DNA from: CAIUPE01 sp046091665
GTDB taxonomy: Bacteria; Pseudomonadota; Alphaproteobacteria; Rhizobiales; Beijerinckiaceae
DNA: 64,000 bases
Reading direction: 5' to 3'
Assembly: GCA_046091665.1 (NCBI GenBank)
Contig: JBJTCD010000053.1
Coordinates: 10,636 to 74,635, forward strand
Below are positions 9,301 through 17,415 of this stretch, piece after piece. The notes beneath the pieces were generated by a model. That model was given only the letters and a program-made list of their open reading frames with translations. It had not been told where the DNA came from and did no database searches. A program made the position numbers and the translations under genes. The stretch's first letter is position 1. The number at the start of each line of letters is the position of its first letter.

Positions 9301-9986
9301 CGGTTCCCGCCTTTGATCTTGCCGCACTCGCAAGCACAACACGTGCGCTAGATGGAGAACGTGATCCGCCCGAACTCAAACGTGTGACCGACATGGTGAC
9401 ATCAGGATTATTGCGTGGAGCGTTGCAGGTGTCGGAACTTTCCGCGCCGCTTACCGCATCTTCTGGCGTCATTCGCTATGGTCCCTTAGATGCGCATCAA
9501 GATACGCAATCGCTTCAAGGCAATTTGGCTCTCGATATGCGTAATTTCAGAGTTGATGGCCGCGTCGTTATCGATACCAAAGATGTGCCGAAAGATTGGA
9601 CGGCCCCATCTCCACAAGCGATCATATCGCTCAAAGGGCAAACCACGAGCTTTATTGCGCGCGATGTCGATGTGACCAATCTCACCAATATTTTGACAAC
9701 ACGCGCAGTCGCGCGCGAATTAGCGCGGATTGAAGCGCAAGAATCGGATTTGCGTGAGCGCGCCTTTTTTGCCCGCAGGCTAAAAGTTGAACGTGATCTC
9801 GCTGAGCGCGCCAAGCGCGAAGCGGAAGAGGCGCGCTTGGCTGAAGATGCGCGGAAAGCGCAAGAAGAAGCGGAAACCAAACGCATACTTGACGAGTTAA
9901 AAGCTAAAGAGCTTGAAGCGCAGAAATCGAATGCCGAACAAGCAACGCCGGATCCGACGGTGCCTGCCGCAACGCCGACGCCTTAA
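6384..9986 (+). CDS. AsmA-family large membrane-anchored protein
   Basis: With the ATG at 6384 the protein has about 1200 residues. It opens with one hydrophobic anchor (LTGLAILIIGVLFMALLAPLFVDFN) followed by the typical AsmA start, RRAFVEETLSRAAGTRIAVEGAISVRFLPFPVVKLEGV. The long middle is beta-rich with repeated GxLxxG-like strands. The AsmA-C region around residues 930-1120 contains LSGGGQLKISGLAVPAFDLAALA. The last 90 residues form a charged Glu/Lys/Arg/Ala-rich coiled coil. AsmA-like proteins span the periplasm and are linked to phospholipid transport or outer-membrane assembly. A TTG start at 6336 is possible but lacks support. The 3' end overlaps a convergent RHH gene by 4 bases. Confidence 0.85.
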   Translation: MGGRFVREFLTGLAILIIGVLFMALLAPLFVDFNERRAFVEETLSRAAGTRIAVEGAISVRFLPFPVVKLEGVTVGSKAAGIEVKADRVSLDIGTMPLLKGEIHVMEATVEKPVVTLAISPEGRVPKFPALSNNNNDAVSGWAIRIETLALRNGELAVIPTADAPPMRLSKLDLDVEAAALSGPWHVEGTGQWHGRSVNVRLTTGALDEAGLLRARAGIDRKGGGFRAELDGIISTRGETGFDGKLKLEGDMAWPEDNDIGIRPVTVTSSLRLAGRGFDISSAEIQAGGDESGFKLTGSGNGTLGQKGGMILFLDARQIDLDRTLPVQNRNFPPLLDVLSTWRGILLASDQDLTPSIPVDVTLSIESVLAGGDTIKNLKLDTHLDSEGVKLKQGEADLPGGARLVAKGDIGLTDGGAFFGKATFTAKDFPRFGAWVDGETSGRSVRFGEARDIAIEGDLALSSSLIGASNLKVRLDKSNLTGLVRYAMPEEGARARLDAQLASDGFDIDQLPDFPMMAARLGAIDASLLIDARNVRTARVKDAHAGRVQMKARASDEGLVIDTLDIADLGGATVKASGRLTAAGEKVEAMIDAPDMAPLSILFGKLFPGHVTNMITDRARSISPAHVTVSAERLTNAAHIVRIGFDGTLSSTTINGNGRIGFADAGSNFDITAKITSTDAASLLRQAGATLLPLPLAGGARLDLHLKGDSQATTALTLEGQVAGVNGIANLTIDPSSTHVSGPIKFDTMDAAPLLLSLGTPLPDATMKLPVSATASLDYKNDILAVNALEASVLGQKLKGVLAYKPSAAKIEGDLKADALSLTAMTSLITGPLADPVSGSLWSSSRFSEMGPPPLDALITLQIDRLDTAFGAKFSKVKTEILWQPDALEFRSIDARVFDVPFAGSLTLRRQGSLATYLGKISVKGVALSDLFPRSGLGGSADIQFDGGGSGESLSAFAASLSGGGQLKISGLAVPAFDLAALASTTRALDGERDPPELKRVTDMVTSGLLRGALQVSELSAPLTASSGVIRYGPLDAHQDTQSLQGNLALDMRNFRVDGRVVIDTKDVPKDWTAPSPQAIISLKGQTTSFIARDVDVTNLTNILTTRAVARELARIEAQESDLRERAFFARRLKVERDLAERAKREAEEARLAEDARKAQEEAETKRILDELKAKELEAQKSNAEQATPDPTVPAATPTP

Positions 9987-10207
9987 TCTTTGTCGCGCGC
10001 CAAAGCGTCTTTCAATACGTATACTCTGATGGCTGAAGAGAGATTGCGTGTGCCGCGTTCCGCGTCAATAGCCGCGATTTCCGAACCAAGACTTCTGTTG
10101 TTGCGTTTGGCGATCTCGCGTAACGCACTCCAAAATTCAGGCTCTAATGAAATGCTCGTCCGATGGCCGGCAATCGTCACTGAATGTTTGACGAGATCGC
10201 GTGTCAT
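9983..10207 (-). CDS. Small ribbon-helix-helix domain protein
   Basis: This 74-residue protein carries HSVTIAGHRTSISLEPEFWSALREIAKRNNRSLGSEIAAIDAER, the signature of the RHH_4 group of putative DNA-binding proteins common in Alphaproteobacteria. A role in transcription is likely from the fold, but the target is unknown. Its start overlaps the stop of the DUF4169 gene by 4 bases. It is the last gene of the sspB-DUF4169-RHH run. Confidence 0.85.
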   Translation of the reverse strand: MTRDLVKHSVTIAGHRTSISLEPEFWSALREIAKRNNRSLGSEIAAIDAERGTRNLSSAIRVYVLKDALARDKD

Positions 10208-10392
10208 TCGCTTTTCGGATCATCGCGCTTAGCGCCATCAAGAAGGGCCGCGCGTTTTTCTTCCAAGCGAAGATCATTTTCTTTTTGCGTTTTTGTACGA
10301 CCGAAGCGAATTCGGTTTTCAACCGCTTGCTGATCATGCGCTTTGCGTGAGAGCGATTTTTTGGTTTTGCGAAACGAGATGATGTCGGCCAT
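10204..10392 (-). CDS. DUF4169 family small basic protein
   Basis: A 62-residue, highly charged protein starting MADIISFRKTKKSLSR. It has the N-terminal pattern MAxIIxxRxxKK and the central region rich in Lys, Arg and Gln that define DUF4169. A start two codons upstream (10398) is also possible. The function is unknown. In many Alphaproteobacteria this gene sits between sspB and a ribbon-helix-helix gene, as it does here. Confidence 0.85.
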   Translation of the reverse strand: MADIISFRKTKKSLSRKAHDQQAVENRIRFGRTKTQKENDLRLEEKRAALLDGAKRDDPKSE

Positions 10393-10408
10393 CGCCATGC
10401 GATCTCGT

Positions 10409-10957
10409 TTATGGCTTTTTGCGAAATGCGCTAAGGCTTACAATTTCTGCGCCGCTTTGCGGTTCTGAAGTATTTGTGGCGGCGGGTTCGGCTGAATTTT
10501 CTTTTGTCTCAACCGAAGCGGGAAGCGTCGCAACCGGTTCGGCATTTTCAATCGTCTGCGTGGCTTCGTCTGTGGCGTCATTGTCGGCGGCATCGGCAGG
10601 GGCCAGTTCGAATTTCAATCCGAAATCAACGGAAGGATCCCAGAAGCTTGTGATGGCTTCAAAAGGGATCACCAATTTTTCCGGAATGCCGCCAAAAGAA
10701 AGGCCCACTTCAAGATGAGTGGCGGTGACATTTAAATCCCAGAATTGATGTTGAAGAACAATCGTCATTTCTTCGGGATGGCGTTCCACCAAACGGGTCG
10801 AGACTTTGACGCCGGGGGCCTTCGTGCGGAAAGACACGAAGAAGTGATGTTCGCCCGGAAGACCTTTTTCAGCGGCTTCGAGGAGCACTTTGCGAACAAC
10901 GCCCCGCAGAGCGTCCTGCACCATCAGATCGTAACGGATCAGATCTTCGCCCATCAC
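10409..10957 (-). CDS. sspB: SspB, ClpXP adaptor for ssrA-tagged proteins
   Basis: The 182-residue protein matches alpha-type SspB: an N-terminal dimer and peptide-binding domain (LIRYDLMVQDALRGVVRKVL, GEHHFFVSFRTKAPGV, LQHQFWDLNV, FGGIPEKLVIPFEAITSFWDPSVDFGLKF) to about residue 115. A variable acidic Ala/Glu/Thr linker follows, and the short hydrophobic tail AEIVSLSAFRKKP is the ClpX-docking type. SspB tethers ssrA-tagged proteins to ClpXP. The tmRNA gene that encodes the tag lies immediately upstream on the same strand. Confidence 0.93.
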   Translation of the reverse strand: MMGEDLIRYDLMVQDALRGVVRKVLLEAAEKGLPGEHHFFVSFRTKAPGVKVSTRLVERHPEEMTIVLQHQFWDLNVTATHLEVGLSFGGIPEKLVIPFEAITSFWDPSVDFGLKFELAPADAADNDATDEATQTIENAEPVATLPASVETKENSAEPAATNTSEPQSGAEIVSLSAFRKKP

Positions 10958-10995
10958 TTACCGCCGAAGACGTCGGCGTTCCCCCATACAAACAA

Positions 10996-11326
10996 AAGTG
11001 GAGGCTTCTGTTGCCAGGCGCCTCCGGGCCCCGCCTTACGCGGCTAAGCGCAAGGGCTTTGATTTCGGTCTTGGCACTGCATTACGCAGCGACGGCAACC
11101 GGAGCATAGTTGTCATTGGCAACTATAAGATTAGCCCGATAACGGTGGTACAATGCCGGACGAAAGACCACCCTTTACACCCTCGTCGATCCTAGTTCGC
11201 CCCCGCCAGAGCCCGTCCTTTTCGGCTCACGCCGCAACGGGTTCTGGTGGAGGCGCCGGGTACCGCCCCCGGGTCCGAAAGGTTTATTTCGATGACAGTT
11301 TATCGTCATAGTCCTCTTGCGAGGAC
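10996..11326 (-). ncRNA. ssrA: tmRNA, circularly permuted two-piece (alphaproteobacterial)
   Basis: Read on the minus strand, the acceptor piece comes first and ends CGCCTCCA-CCA at 11245, with its T-arm stem CCGGG/CCCGG just before. About 40 bases of intervening sequence (11205-11244) can fold into a hairpin. The coding piece then begins at 11204 with GGGGGCGAACTAGGATCGAC. GGGGGCG pairs with CGCCTCC to give a 7-bp acceptor stem with the alanine-identity G3-U wobble. The tag frame (11082-11120) reads ANDNYAPVAVAA and stop, preceded by the conserved TAGTT before the resume codon GCC. The 3' end is near a GGAGGC/GCCTCC hairpin at about 11000. A TATATT hexamer at 11333-11338 is a candidate -10. 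The outer ends are approximate. Confidence 0.92.
11082..11120 (-). CDS. tmRNA tag reading frame (ANDNYAPVAVAA)
   Basis: Twelve codons from the GCC resume codon to TAA inside the coding piece of the tmRNA. The C-terminal VAVAA-type end fits recognition by ClpX and other proteases, and the ANDNYA start fits the part bound by SspB in this class. Confidence 0.92.
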   Translation of the reverse strand, partial: ANDNYAPVAVAA

Positions 11327-11516
11327 GCTCCTAATATAAGGTGTCTGGTCGAGAAACGGAAGAGCAGGGCAAAAACATGAGGTTCGCTCGCCTTTTTCGT
11401 GCTCCTTTTCGCATTCGATTGGGGACAGCGCAGCCTAAAAGCCCGGTTCTGATCTGCCTTTTCACGGAAAGACAAGCTAAGGTCCGGCCTCATTCCCGGG
11501 AGAATCGATAAAGACG

Positions 11517-12311
11517 ATGCAGGCCTATCTTGATCTGTTGCGCCGCGTGATGGCGGAAGGCGTGGTGAAGGGCGACCGCACCGGCACCGGCACACGCTCG
11601 GTTTTTGGCCATCAGATGCGTTTTGATCTTTCAAAAGGCTTTCCCCTGGTCACCACAAAGAAATTGCATTTACGCTCGATCATCCATGAGCTTTTGTGGT
11701 TCATCGCGGGTGAAACCAATATCGAATACTTACGCAAAAATGCCGTAACGATTTGGGATGAATGGGCGGATGAGGGCGGTGAGCTTGGTCCCGTCTATGG
11801 CAAACAATGGCGCTCATGGGCGAAACCTGATGGCGGCACGGTTGATCAAATCCGATGGGTCATCAATGAGATCAAACGTAATCCCGACTCGCGGCGTCTT
11901 GTCGTATCGGCATGGAATCCGGCCGATCTCGATAGGATGGCACTGCCGCCTTGCCATTGTCTGTTTCAATTTTATGTCGCTGATGGAAAATTGTCTTGTC
12001 AGCTTTATCAACGCTCGGCGGATATTTTCTTGGGCGTTCCCTTCAACATTGCAAGCTATGCCTTATTGACGGCGATGATGGCGCAAGTGACCGGATTAAA
12101 GCCCGGTGATTTCGTGCATACTTTCGGCGATGCGCATCTTTATTCCAATCATGTTGAACAAGCGACGTTGCAATTAACGCGCGAGCCAAGACCCTTGCCG
12201 GTTTTGAATCTTAATCCAGAAGTGAAATCTCTTTTCGATTTTACTTATGTTGACATTACGATTGAAGGCTATGATCCGCATCCGGCAATCAAAGCGCCGG
12301 TGGCGGTATGA
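11517..12311 (+). CDS. thyA: Thymidylate synthase ThyA
   Basis: A 264-residue ThyA of normal length. DRTGTGTRSVFGHQMRFDL near residue 20, the catalytic-cysteine segment ALPPCHCLFQFYV, LYQRSADIFLGVPFNIASYALL, and FGDAHLYSNH are all present. The enzyme methylates dUMP to dTMP with methylene-tetrahydrofolate. Its stop overlaps the folA start (ATGA), so the dTMP-producing enzyme and the enzyme that regenerates tetrahydrofolate are co-translated. Confidence 0.97.
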   Translation: MQAYLDLLRRVMAEGVVKGDRTGTGTRSVFGHQMRFDLSKGFPLVTTKKLHLRSIIHELLWFIAGETNIEYLRKNAVTIWDEWADEGGELGPVYGKQWRSWAKPDGGTVDQIRWVINEIKRNPDSRRLVVSAWNPADLDRMALPPCHCLFQFYVADGKLSCQLYQRSADIFLGVPFNIASYALLTAMMAQVTGLKPGDFVHTFGDAHLYSNHVEQATLQLTREPRPLPVLNLNPEVKSLFDFTYVDITIEGYDPHPAIKAPVAV

Positions 12312-12841
12312 GCTTTCATCCCAAAGCGCGCGTGACTTTTGTCGTCGCCATGGCTGAAAATCGCGTCATCGGACGCGATAATGGTTTGGCTTGGCATATA
12401 GGTTCTGATCTCAAACGCTTCAAAGCCGCGACGCTCGGCAAACCCATGATCATGGGGCGTAAAACATTTTTATCGATCGGCAAGCCTCTGCCGGGTCGTG
12501 AGACGATTGTTCTCACACGCGATAAATCTTTCGCGGTAGAAGGTGTTCATGTGGCAACCTCGATTGATGACGCGCTTCGTCAAGGGGAGGCGCTTGCGTT
12601 ATCGCTTGGCGTCGATGAAATAACTGTTGCCGGTGGCGGTGATGTCTATCAGCAAATGATGGATCGTTGTGATCGCATCATCATGACTTATGTTCAGGCA
12701 GCACCGGAAGGTGACGCGTTTTTTCCGGCTTTTGAACATTTGGATTTTCATGAAACCGCGCGTGAATCATATGAAGCAGGACCACGCGATGATCACGCTT
12801 TTACGATTGTGACCTATGAAAGGCGCAAAACTGGGACATGA
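12308..12841 (+). CDS. folA: Dihydrofolate reductase FolA
   Basis: The 177-residue protein has VVAMAENRVIGRDNGLAWHIGSDLKRFKAATLGKPMIMGRKTF, the cofactor and substrate site of DHFR (here with Ser-Asp in place of the common Pro-Glu-Asp), and VAGGGDVYQQMM further on. It reduces dihydrofolate made by ThyA. It overlaps thyA by 4 bases. The following 106 bases before hflK carry no visible gene. Confidence 0.96.
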   Translation: MSFHPKARVTFVVAMAENRVIGRDNGLAWHIGSDLKRFKAATLGKPMIMGRKTFLSIGKPLPGRETIVLTRDKSFAVEGVHVATSIDDALRQGEALALSLGVDEITVAGGGDVYQQMMDRCDRIIMTYVQAAPEGDAFFPAFEHLDFHETARESYEAGPRDDHAFTIVTYERRKTGT

Positions 12842-12947
12842 GGTCGCAAAACCTTGCCCGTTGACGGATCGACCGGCAATGCCCATCTGAATTCTGCCAG
12901 AAATTACGTAACAAACCCCGAATTGGGTTTTGAAAAGGGAAAAGTGA

Positions 12948-14063
12948 ATGAATTGGAACAATCAAGGCGGCGGTCCCTGGGGTCCGAAACGCCCAAATCC
13001 ATGGGGTCAGGGCCCGCAAAATGGCGGTTCTGGCGGCGGACGCACCCCCGATTTTGAGGATTTGATCAAAAAAGGTCAGGATCGCCTCAAATCCTTTGCG
13101 CCGGGGGGTCAATTTGGCGGGCGTGGAATCGGTCTGATCGGACTGGGTGCGGTCGCTCTCTGGCTCGCGAGCGGTCTTTACACTGTGCGCCCCGACGAAG
13201 TGGGACTCAATCTGATTTTTGGCCGCTATGTCGGCACCACCCAGCCGGGTTTGAATTACAATCTTCCTTACCCGATTGGTTCGGTGATCCGTCCGAGCGT
13301 GACAACCGTTAACACGACCGAAGTGGGTTTTCGTTCGAGCGAGGGTCGTACCCGCACGGGTCAACGCGATCTCAATGAAGAAAGCTTGATGCTGACGGGC
13401 GACGAAAATATCGTCGATATTGATTTCGCCGTGCAATGGCAGATCAATCCCGCGAGGGCTTTTGATTATGTGTTCAACATTCAAGAGCCTGATACGTCGA
13501 TCAAGGCGGTTGCTGAAAGCGCGATGCGTGAAATCATTGGCAAGCGCAACATTCAAGCCATTCTCACAACTGAACGTGGTGCGATTGAGACGGACGTCAA
13601 GCAATTGATGCAGGAAGTGCTCGATACCTATGGTGCGGGCGTTGTTGTCCGACTTGTGCAATTGCAGAAGGTTGACCCGCCGGCGCAAGTCATCGATGCG
13701 TTCCGCGATGTGCAAGCTGCGCGTCAAGACCAGGATCGTGCGCGTAACGAAGCCGAAACCTATGCCTCGAAAGTTGTGCCGGAAGCGCGCGGTGAAGCCG
13801 CACGGATTCAGCAGGAAGCCGAAGCCTATCGTGAACGCGTGATTGCTGAAGCGAGTGGTCAGGCAAGCCGCTTCGATCAAATCTATACTGAATATAAAAA
13901 GGCGCCCGAAGTGACACGCGAGCGTATGTATCTTGAGACGATGGAACGGATATTGGCGGGCTCTGAAAAGACCGTCATTGATCAGAATGGTGCAAGCCAG
14001 CAAGGCGTTGTGCCTTATTTGCCGCTCGGTGAATTCCAGAAAAAAGCAGGAGCGCCCAAATGA
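12948..14063 (+). CDS. hflK: FtsH protease modulator HflK
   Basis: The 371-residue protein starts with a Gly/Asn/Pro-rich cytoplasmic stretch typical of HflK, then one membrane segment (IGLIGLGAVALWLASGLYTV), then the SPFH/band-7 domain (PDEVGLNLIFGRYVGTTQPGLNYNLPYPIG) and an Ala/Glu/Arg coiled coil around residues 250-310. With HflC it forms the membrane cage around FtsH. The ATG is preceded by an AAGGGAAAAG ribosome site. It overlaps hflC by 4 bases. Confidence 0.95.
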   Translation: MNWNNQGGGPWGPKRPNPWGQGPQNGGSGGGRTPDFEDLIKKGQDRLKSFAPGGQFGGRGIGLIGLGAVALWLASGLYTVRPDEVGLNLIFGRYVGTTQPGLNYNLPYPIGSVIRPSVTTVNTTEVGFRSSEGRTRTGQRDLNEESLMLTGDENIVDIDFAVQWQINPARAFDYVFNIQEPDTSIKAVAESAMREIIGKRNIQAILTTERGAIETDVKQLMQEVLDTYGAGVVVRLVQLQKVDPPAQVIDAFRDVQAARQDQDRARNEAETYASKVVPEARGEAARIQQEAEAYRERVIAEASGQASRFDQIYTEYKKAPEVTRERMYLETMERILAGSEKTVIDQNGASQQGVVPYLPLGEFQKKAGAPK

Positions 14064-14953
14064 GTTCGACCCTTCGATTTGTGGGAGGCATCCTTCTCCT
14101 TGTGGTTCTTGTTGTCGTCTTGTCGTCGACCTTCATCGTTCAACAGACGCAACAAGCGCTCGTGTTCCGGTTCGGCAGCATCTCGCGCGCGCCGATCACA
14201 GCACCCGGTCTTTATTTCAAACTGCCTTTCATCGAAAATGTGATTACGCTTGATAAGCGCATTCTCGACCTCGAATTGCCGCAGCAAGAAGTGATTGCTT
14301 CAGACCAGAAGCGTCTCGTGGTTGATGCGTTTACGCGCTATCGCATCACCGATCCGTTGCGCTTTTATCAAAGCGTGAACAGTGTTGCGGGAGCGAATAT
14401 CCGTTTGACTTCGATCGTCAATTCGACGGTGCGTACAATTCTTGCGGACGCATCGCTTTCAACCGTGGTGCGTGCGGATCGTGCCGGTTTGATGCATCGC
14501 ATTCGTGATGATGTGAATGAACAGTCGAAGGGCTTGGGCATTCAGATCGTTGATGTGAGATTGCGCCGCGCGGATTTGCCGGAGCAGAACTCTCAGGCGG
14601 TCTTCCAACGTATGCAGACCGAGCGTCAACGTGAAGCGGCGGATATTCGCGCGCAAGGTTCGCAATTCTCGCAAGCGATCAAAGCGAAAGCGGATCGTGA
14701 TGTGGTCGTGTTGCGCGCGGAAGCGACAAAGAAGTCCGAGCAAGTGCGCGGTGAGGGTGACGCGCAGAAGAACAAGATCCTTGCAGAAGCCTATGGCAAG
14801 GATCCGGAATTCTTCGCCTTCTACCGTTCACTTTTGGCATATGAGCAATCCTTCCGTTCCGGCGAAACACGAATGGTGTTGAGTCCTGAATCGGAGTTTA
14901 TGCGCTTCTTCAAGATGCCCTTTGCGAGTGCCCCTTCGGGCGGTTTTGAATGA
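14060..14953 (+). CDS. hflC: FtsH protease modulator HflC
   Basis: A 297-residue SPFH protein with an N-terminal membrane anchor (GGILLLVVLVVVLSSTFIV), the band-7 core (QQALVFRFGSISRAPITAPGLYFKLPFIENV) and an Ala/Arg/Glu coiled coil, ending with YEQSFRSGETRMVLSPESEFMRFF as in HflC. It acts with HflK on FtsH. A strong stem-loop follows it. The short DUF2065 gene often found between hflC and degP in this order is absent; only 61 bases separate them. Confidence 0.95.
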   Translation: MSSTLRFVGGILLLVVLVVVLSSTFIVQQTQQALVFRFGSISRAPITAPGLYFKLPFIENVITLDKRILDLELPQQEVIASDQKRLVVDAFTRYRITDPLRFYQSVNSVAGANIRLTSIVNSTVRTILADASLSTVVRADRAGLMHRIRDDVNEQSKGLGIQIVDVRLRRADLPEQNSQAVFQRMQTERQREAADIRAQGSQFSQAIKAKADRDVVVLRAEATKKSEQVRGEGDAQKNKILAEAYGKDPEFFAFYRSLLAYEQSFRSGETRMVLSPESEFMRFFKMPFASAPSGGFE

Positions 14954-14964
14954 GATGACATGAT

Positions 14965-14994
14965 CCGGCGGCAAAGAGCCGCCGGTTCTCTTTC
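14965..14994 (+). terminator. Stem-loop terminator after hflC
   Basis: An 8-bp perfect GC-rich stem (CCGGCGGC/GCCGCCGG, loop AAAGA) is followed by TTCTCTTTC. The tail is interrupted, so termination may be partial. Confidence 0.55.
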
Positions 14995-15014
14995 AGTTTG
15001 ACGGAGTGACCGTG

Positions 15015-16496
15015 ATGATGGCGCTTATGCGGAGAGTTGCGTTTATGGGTTATGCGGCGCGGGCAATTGTTCTTGTCACTTTGCTTGCGCTTGTCATGGG
15101 GGCGCGCGCGGAAGCGCGTGGGCCTGAATCGCTTTCAGGTCTTGCTGAAAAAGTGATGGATGCGGTTGTCAATATTTCTGCCGCAACAACAGCGCCCGCT
15201 GATACGCAACATGGCGTGCCGATGCCGCAATTTCCGCCGGGCTCTCCCTTTCAAGAATTCTTTGATGAGTTTTTGGGACCAAATGGTCCGAATGGCGGCA
15301 ATGGCGGAAAGATCCCACAGCGCAAATCTTCCTCGCTCGGTTCAGGCTTTGTGATTGATTCATCGGGTATCGTTGTCACCAATAATCATGTGATTGGCGA
15401 TGCCGATGAAATCACCGTCATTTTCAATGATGGTAAAAAACTCAAAGCCGAAGTTGTTGGCAAAGATCCGAAAGTCGATCTCGCTGTCTTGCGCGTGAAG
15501 CCGGAAAAGCCACTTGTGTCGGTCAAATTCGGCAATTCCGATGATGAGAAAATCGGCGATTGGGTGATGGCGATTGGCAATCCTTTTGGCCTAGGCGGTT
15601 CGGTATCAGCGGGCATTATCTCCGCGCGCAATCGCGATATTTCCGATCAGTCCTATGGCCAATATTTGCAAACGGATGCGGCTATCAACAAAGGCAATTC
15701 GGGTGGACCGCTCTTCAATATGGAAGGCGAAGTCATCGGCATTAACACGGCAATCTTGTCTCCGTCTGGCGGTTCAATCGGTATTGGCTTTGCAATTCCC
15801 TCAAGCCTTGCTCAACCGATTGTCGAACAATTATTGGCCTTTGGTGAAACGCGGCGCGGGTGGCTCGGTGTGCGCATTCAAAGCGTTGATGACACGATTG
15901 CGGAGAGCTTGGGATTGGGTTCAGCACGCGGCGCGCTTGTTGCGGGTGTTGATGATAAAGGCCCGTCAAAAACCGCAGGCATTGAACCGGGTGATGTGAT
16001 CGTCACTTTCGACGGCAAGGCGATCAAAGAATCGCGAGATTTGCCGCGCATTGTGGGCCAAACCGCTGTCGGCAAAGCGGTTGATGTTGTGGTGATGCGC
16101 AAGGGTAAAGAAAAAACCATTCGTGTGACATTGGGCCGTCTGGAAGAGGGTGAAAAACTCGCGAAGGGCGAAGCACCAAAATCAACAGAACCCGTTGTGA
16201 AAAAGACTTTGGGTCTCGAAGTCTCAAGCATCACGGATGAATTGCGCAAGCGCTTTCAAATTAAAGAGGGCGTAAAAGGTGTATTGATTACGAAAGTCGA
16301 TCCCTCTGCGGCGGCTGCGGAGAAGCGCGTGAGCGCGGGTGATGTGATTATCGAAGTGCAGCAAGATAATGTTGCGACGCCCGATGATCTTATAAAGCGC
16401 GTTGATGCCTTAAAGAAGGAAGGCAAGAAATCAGCCTTGTTCTTGATTGCGAATAATCAAGGTGATGTCCGCTTCGTCGCGCTACCTTTGGAGTGA
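15015..16496 (+). CDS. Do-family periplasmic serine protease (DegP/HtrA type)
   Basis: From the ATG at 15015, 8 bases after a GGAG site, the product has 493 residues. A signal peptide (AIVLVTLLALVMGARAEA) leads into the trypsin-like domain. The catalytic residues are visible in VVTNNHVIGDADEI (His), KVDLAVLRV (Asp) and INKGNSGGPLFNMEGEVIG (Ser). Two PDZ domains follow, the first from about residue 275 and the second near the end. DegP-type enzymes degrade or refold misfolded envelope proteins. Its place after hflKC joins two envelope-quality systems, a common order in Rhizobiales. GTG starts at 15006 or 15012 are alternatives. Confidence 0.94.
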   Translation: MMALMRRVAFMGYAARAIVLVTLLALVMGARAEARGPESLSGLAEKVMDAVVNISAATTAPADTQHGVPMPQFPPGSPFQEFFDEFLGPNGPNGGNGGKIPQRKSSSLGSGFVIDSSGIVVTNNHVIGDADEITVIFNDGKKLKAEVVGKDPKVDLAVLRVKPEKPLVSVKFGNSDDEKIGDWVMAIGNPFGLGGSVSAGIISARNRDISDQSYGQYLQTDAAINKGNSGGPLFNMEGEVIGINTAILSPSGGSIGIGFAIPSSLAQPIVEQLLAFGETRRGWLGVRIQSVDDTIAESLGLGSARGALVAGVDDKGPSKTAGIEPGDVIVTFDGKAIKESRDLPRIVGQTAVGKAVDVVVMRKGKEKTIRVTLGRLEEGEKLAKGEAPKSTEPVVKKTLGLEVSSITDELRKRFQIKEGVKGVLITKVDPSAAAAEKRVSAGDVIIEVQQDNVATPDDLIKRVDALKKEGKKSALFLIANNQGDVRFVALPLE

Positions 16497-16500
16497 AAGG

Positions 16501-17400
16501 TCACTCAATCCAACTCGAACGCGAATAGCCTTGCGCGTATAAAAGCGCTGTGAGATCGGCGTGATTGATGCGCGCATGCGCCGCTTCTGCGACAGCGGGC
16601 TTTGCGTGAAACGCGACTCCCAAGCCCGCTTCCTTGATCATATCAAGATCATTGGCACCATCGCCAATGGCGAGAGTTTCATGCTCTTGCAACGAGAAGA
16701 GATCGCGCAATTCGATGAGCGCCGATTTTTTCGCTTCACGGCCGAGAATTGGATCCATGACCTCGCCCGTCAATTTACCATTCTCAATTTCAAGACGATT
16801 GGCGCGGTGCTCGTCAAAACCGATTGCAAGTGAAACGGGTTCGGTAAACAAAGTAAATCCACCAGAGACCAGCGCTGTATAAACGCCATGACCACGTAGC
16901 GTTGAAATCAAAGTGCGTGCACCCGATGTATGAGTGATGCGGTTTGAAATGACTTTCGGAATAACGCCGGCATCAAGCCCTTTCAAAAGCGCCACCCGCT
17001 CTCTGAGTGCCGGTTCGAAATCGAGTTCGCCCTTCATCGCGCGCTCGGTGATTTTGGTAACCTTCTGCTTCAAACGTAATTCGGCAGCGAGTTCGTCGAT
17101 ACATTCCTGCTCGATCATGGTGGAATCCATATCGGCGATGAAGAGTTTTTTCCGGCGCCCCGCGAGTAGCTGCAGGATCACATCAACCGGTTTGTTGCTT
17201 AAGATTTTCTCGACGGGGACGAGGGCGGCTTCTGCCGCTTTGGCGGTCTCGGCCGCGAACACGATGTCGATGGCAATCGCACCATCAAGCCGGATCACTT
17301 TCGCATTTTCAGGAAGGGCTTGCGCAAGTTTCGAAAGCAGCGCATCGGACAGGGCGGCCTTGTCGGGATGGGAGACAAGGGTCGCAACGAAATCACTCAT
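16501..17400 (-). CDS. serB: Phosphoserine phosphatase SerB
   Basis: The HAD-superfamily motifs are clear: FIADMDSTMIEQECIDELA (nucleophile Asp and acid Asp), VSGGFTLFT, and AIGDGANDLDMIKEAGLGVAFHAKPA. This is the last step of serine synthesis. The ATG at 17400 is preferred because it gives the usual start (MSDFVATLVS); an in-frame ATG at 17424 exists but would run into miaA. Only 15 bases separate the start codons of serB and the divergent miaA. Confidence 0.95.
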   Translation of the reverse strand: MSDFVATLVSHPDKAALSDALLSKLAQALPENAKVIRLDGAIAIDIVFAAETAKAAEAALVPVEKILSNKPVDVILQLLAGRRKKLFIADMDSTMIEQECIDELAAELRLKQKVTKITERAMKGELDFEPALRERVALLKGLDAGVIPKVISNRITHTSGARTLISTLRGHGVYTALVSGGFTLFTEPVSLAIGFDEHRANRLEIENGKLTGEVMDPILGREAKKSALIELRDLFSLQEHETLAIGDGANDLDMIKEAGLGVAFHAKPAVAEAAHARINHADLTALLYAQGYSRSSWIE

Positions 17401-17415
17401 CTGAAATCGGTCCTC

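Noticed and set aside
12801..14003. A 400-codon open frame opposite hflK
   Set aside because: It mirrors the codon pattern of hflK, has no recognisable motif and overlaps the gene almost fully.
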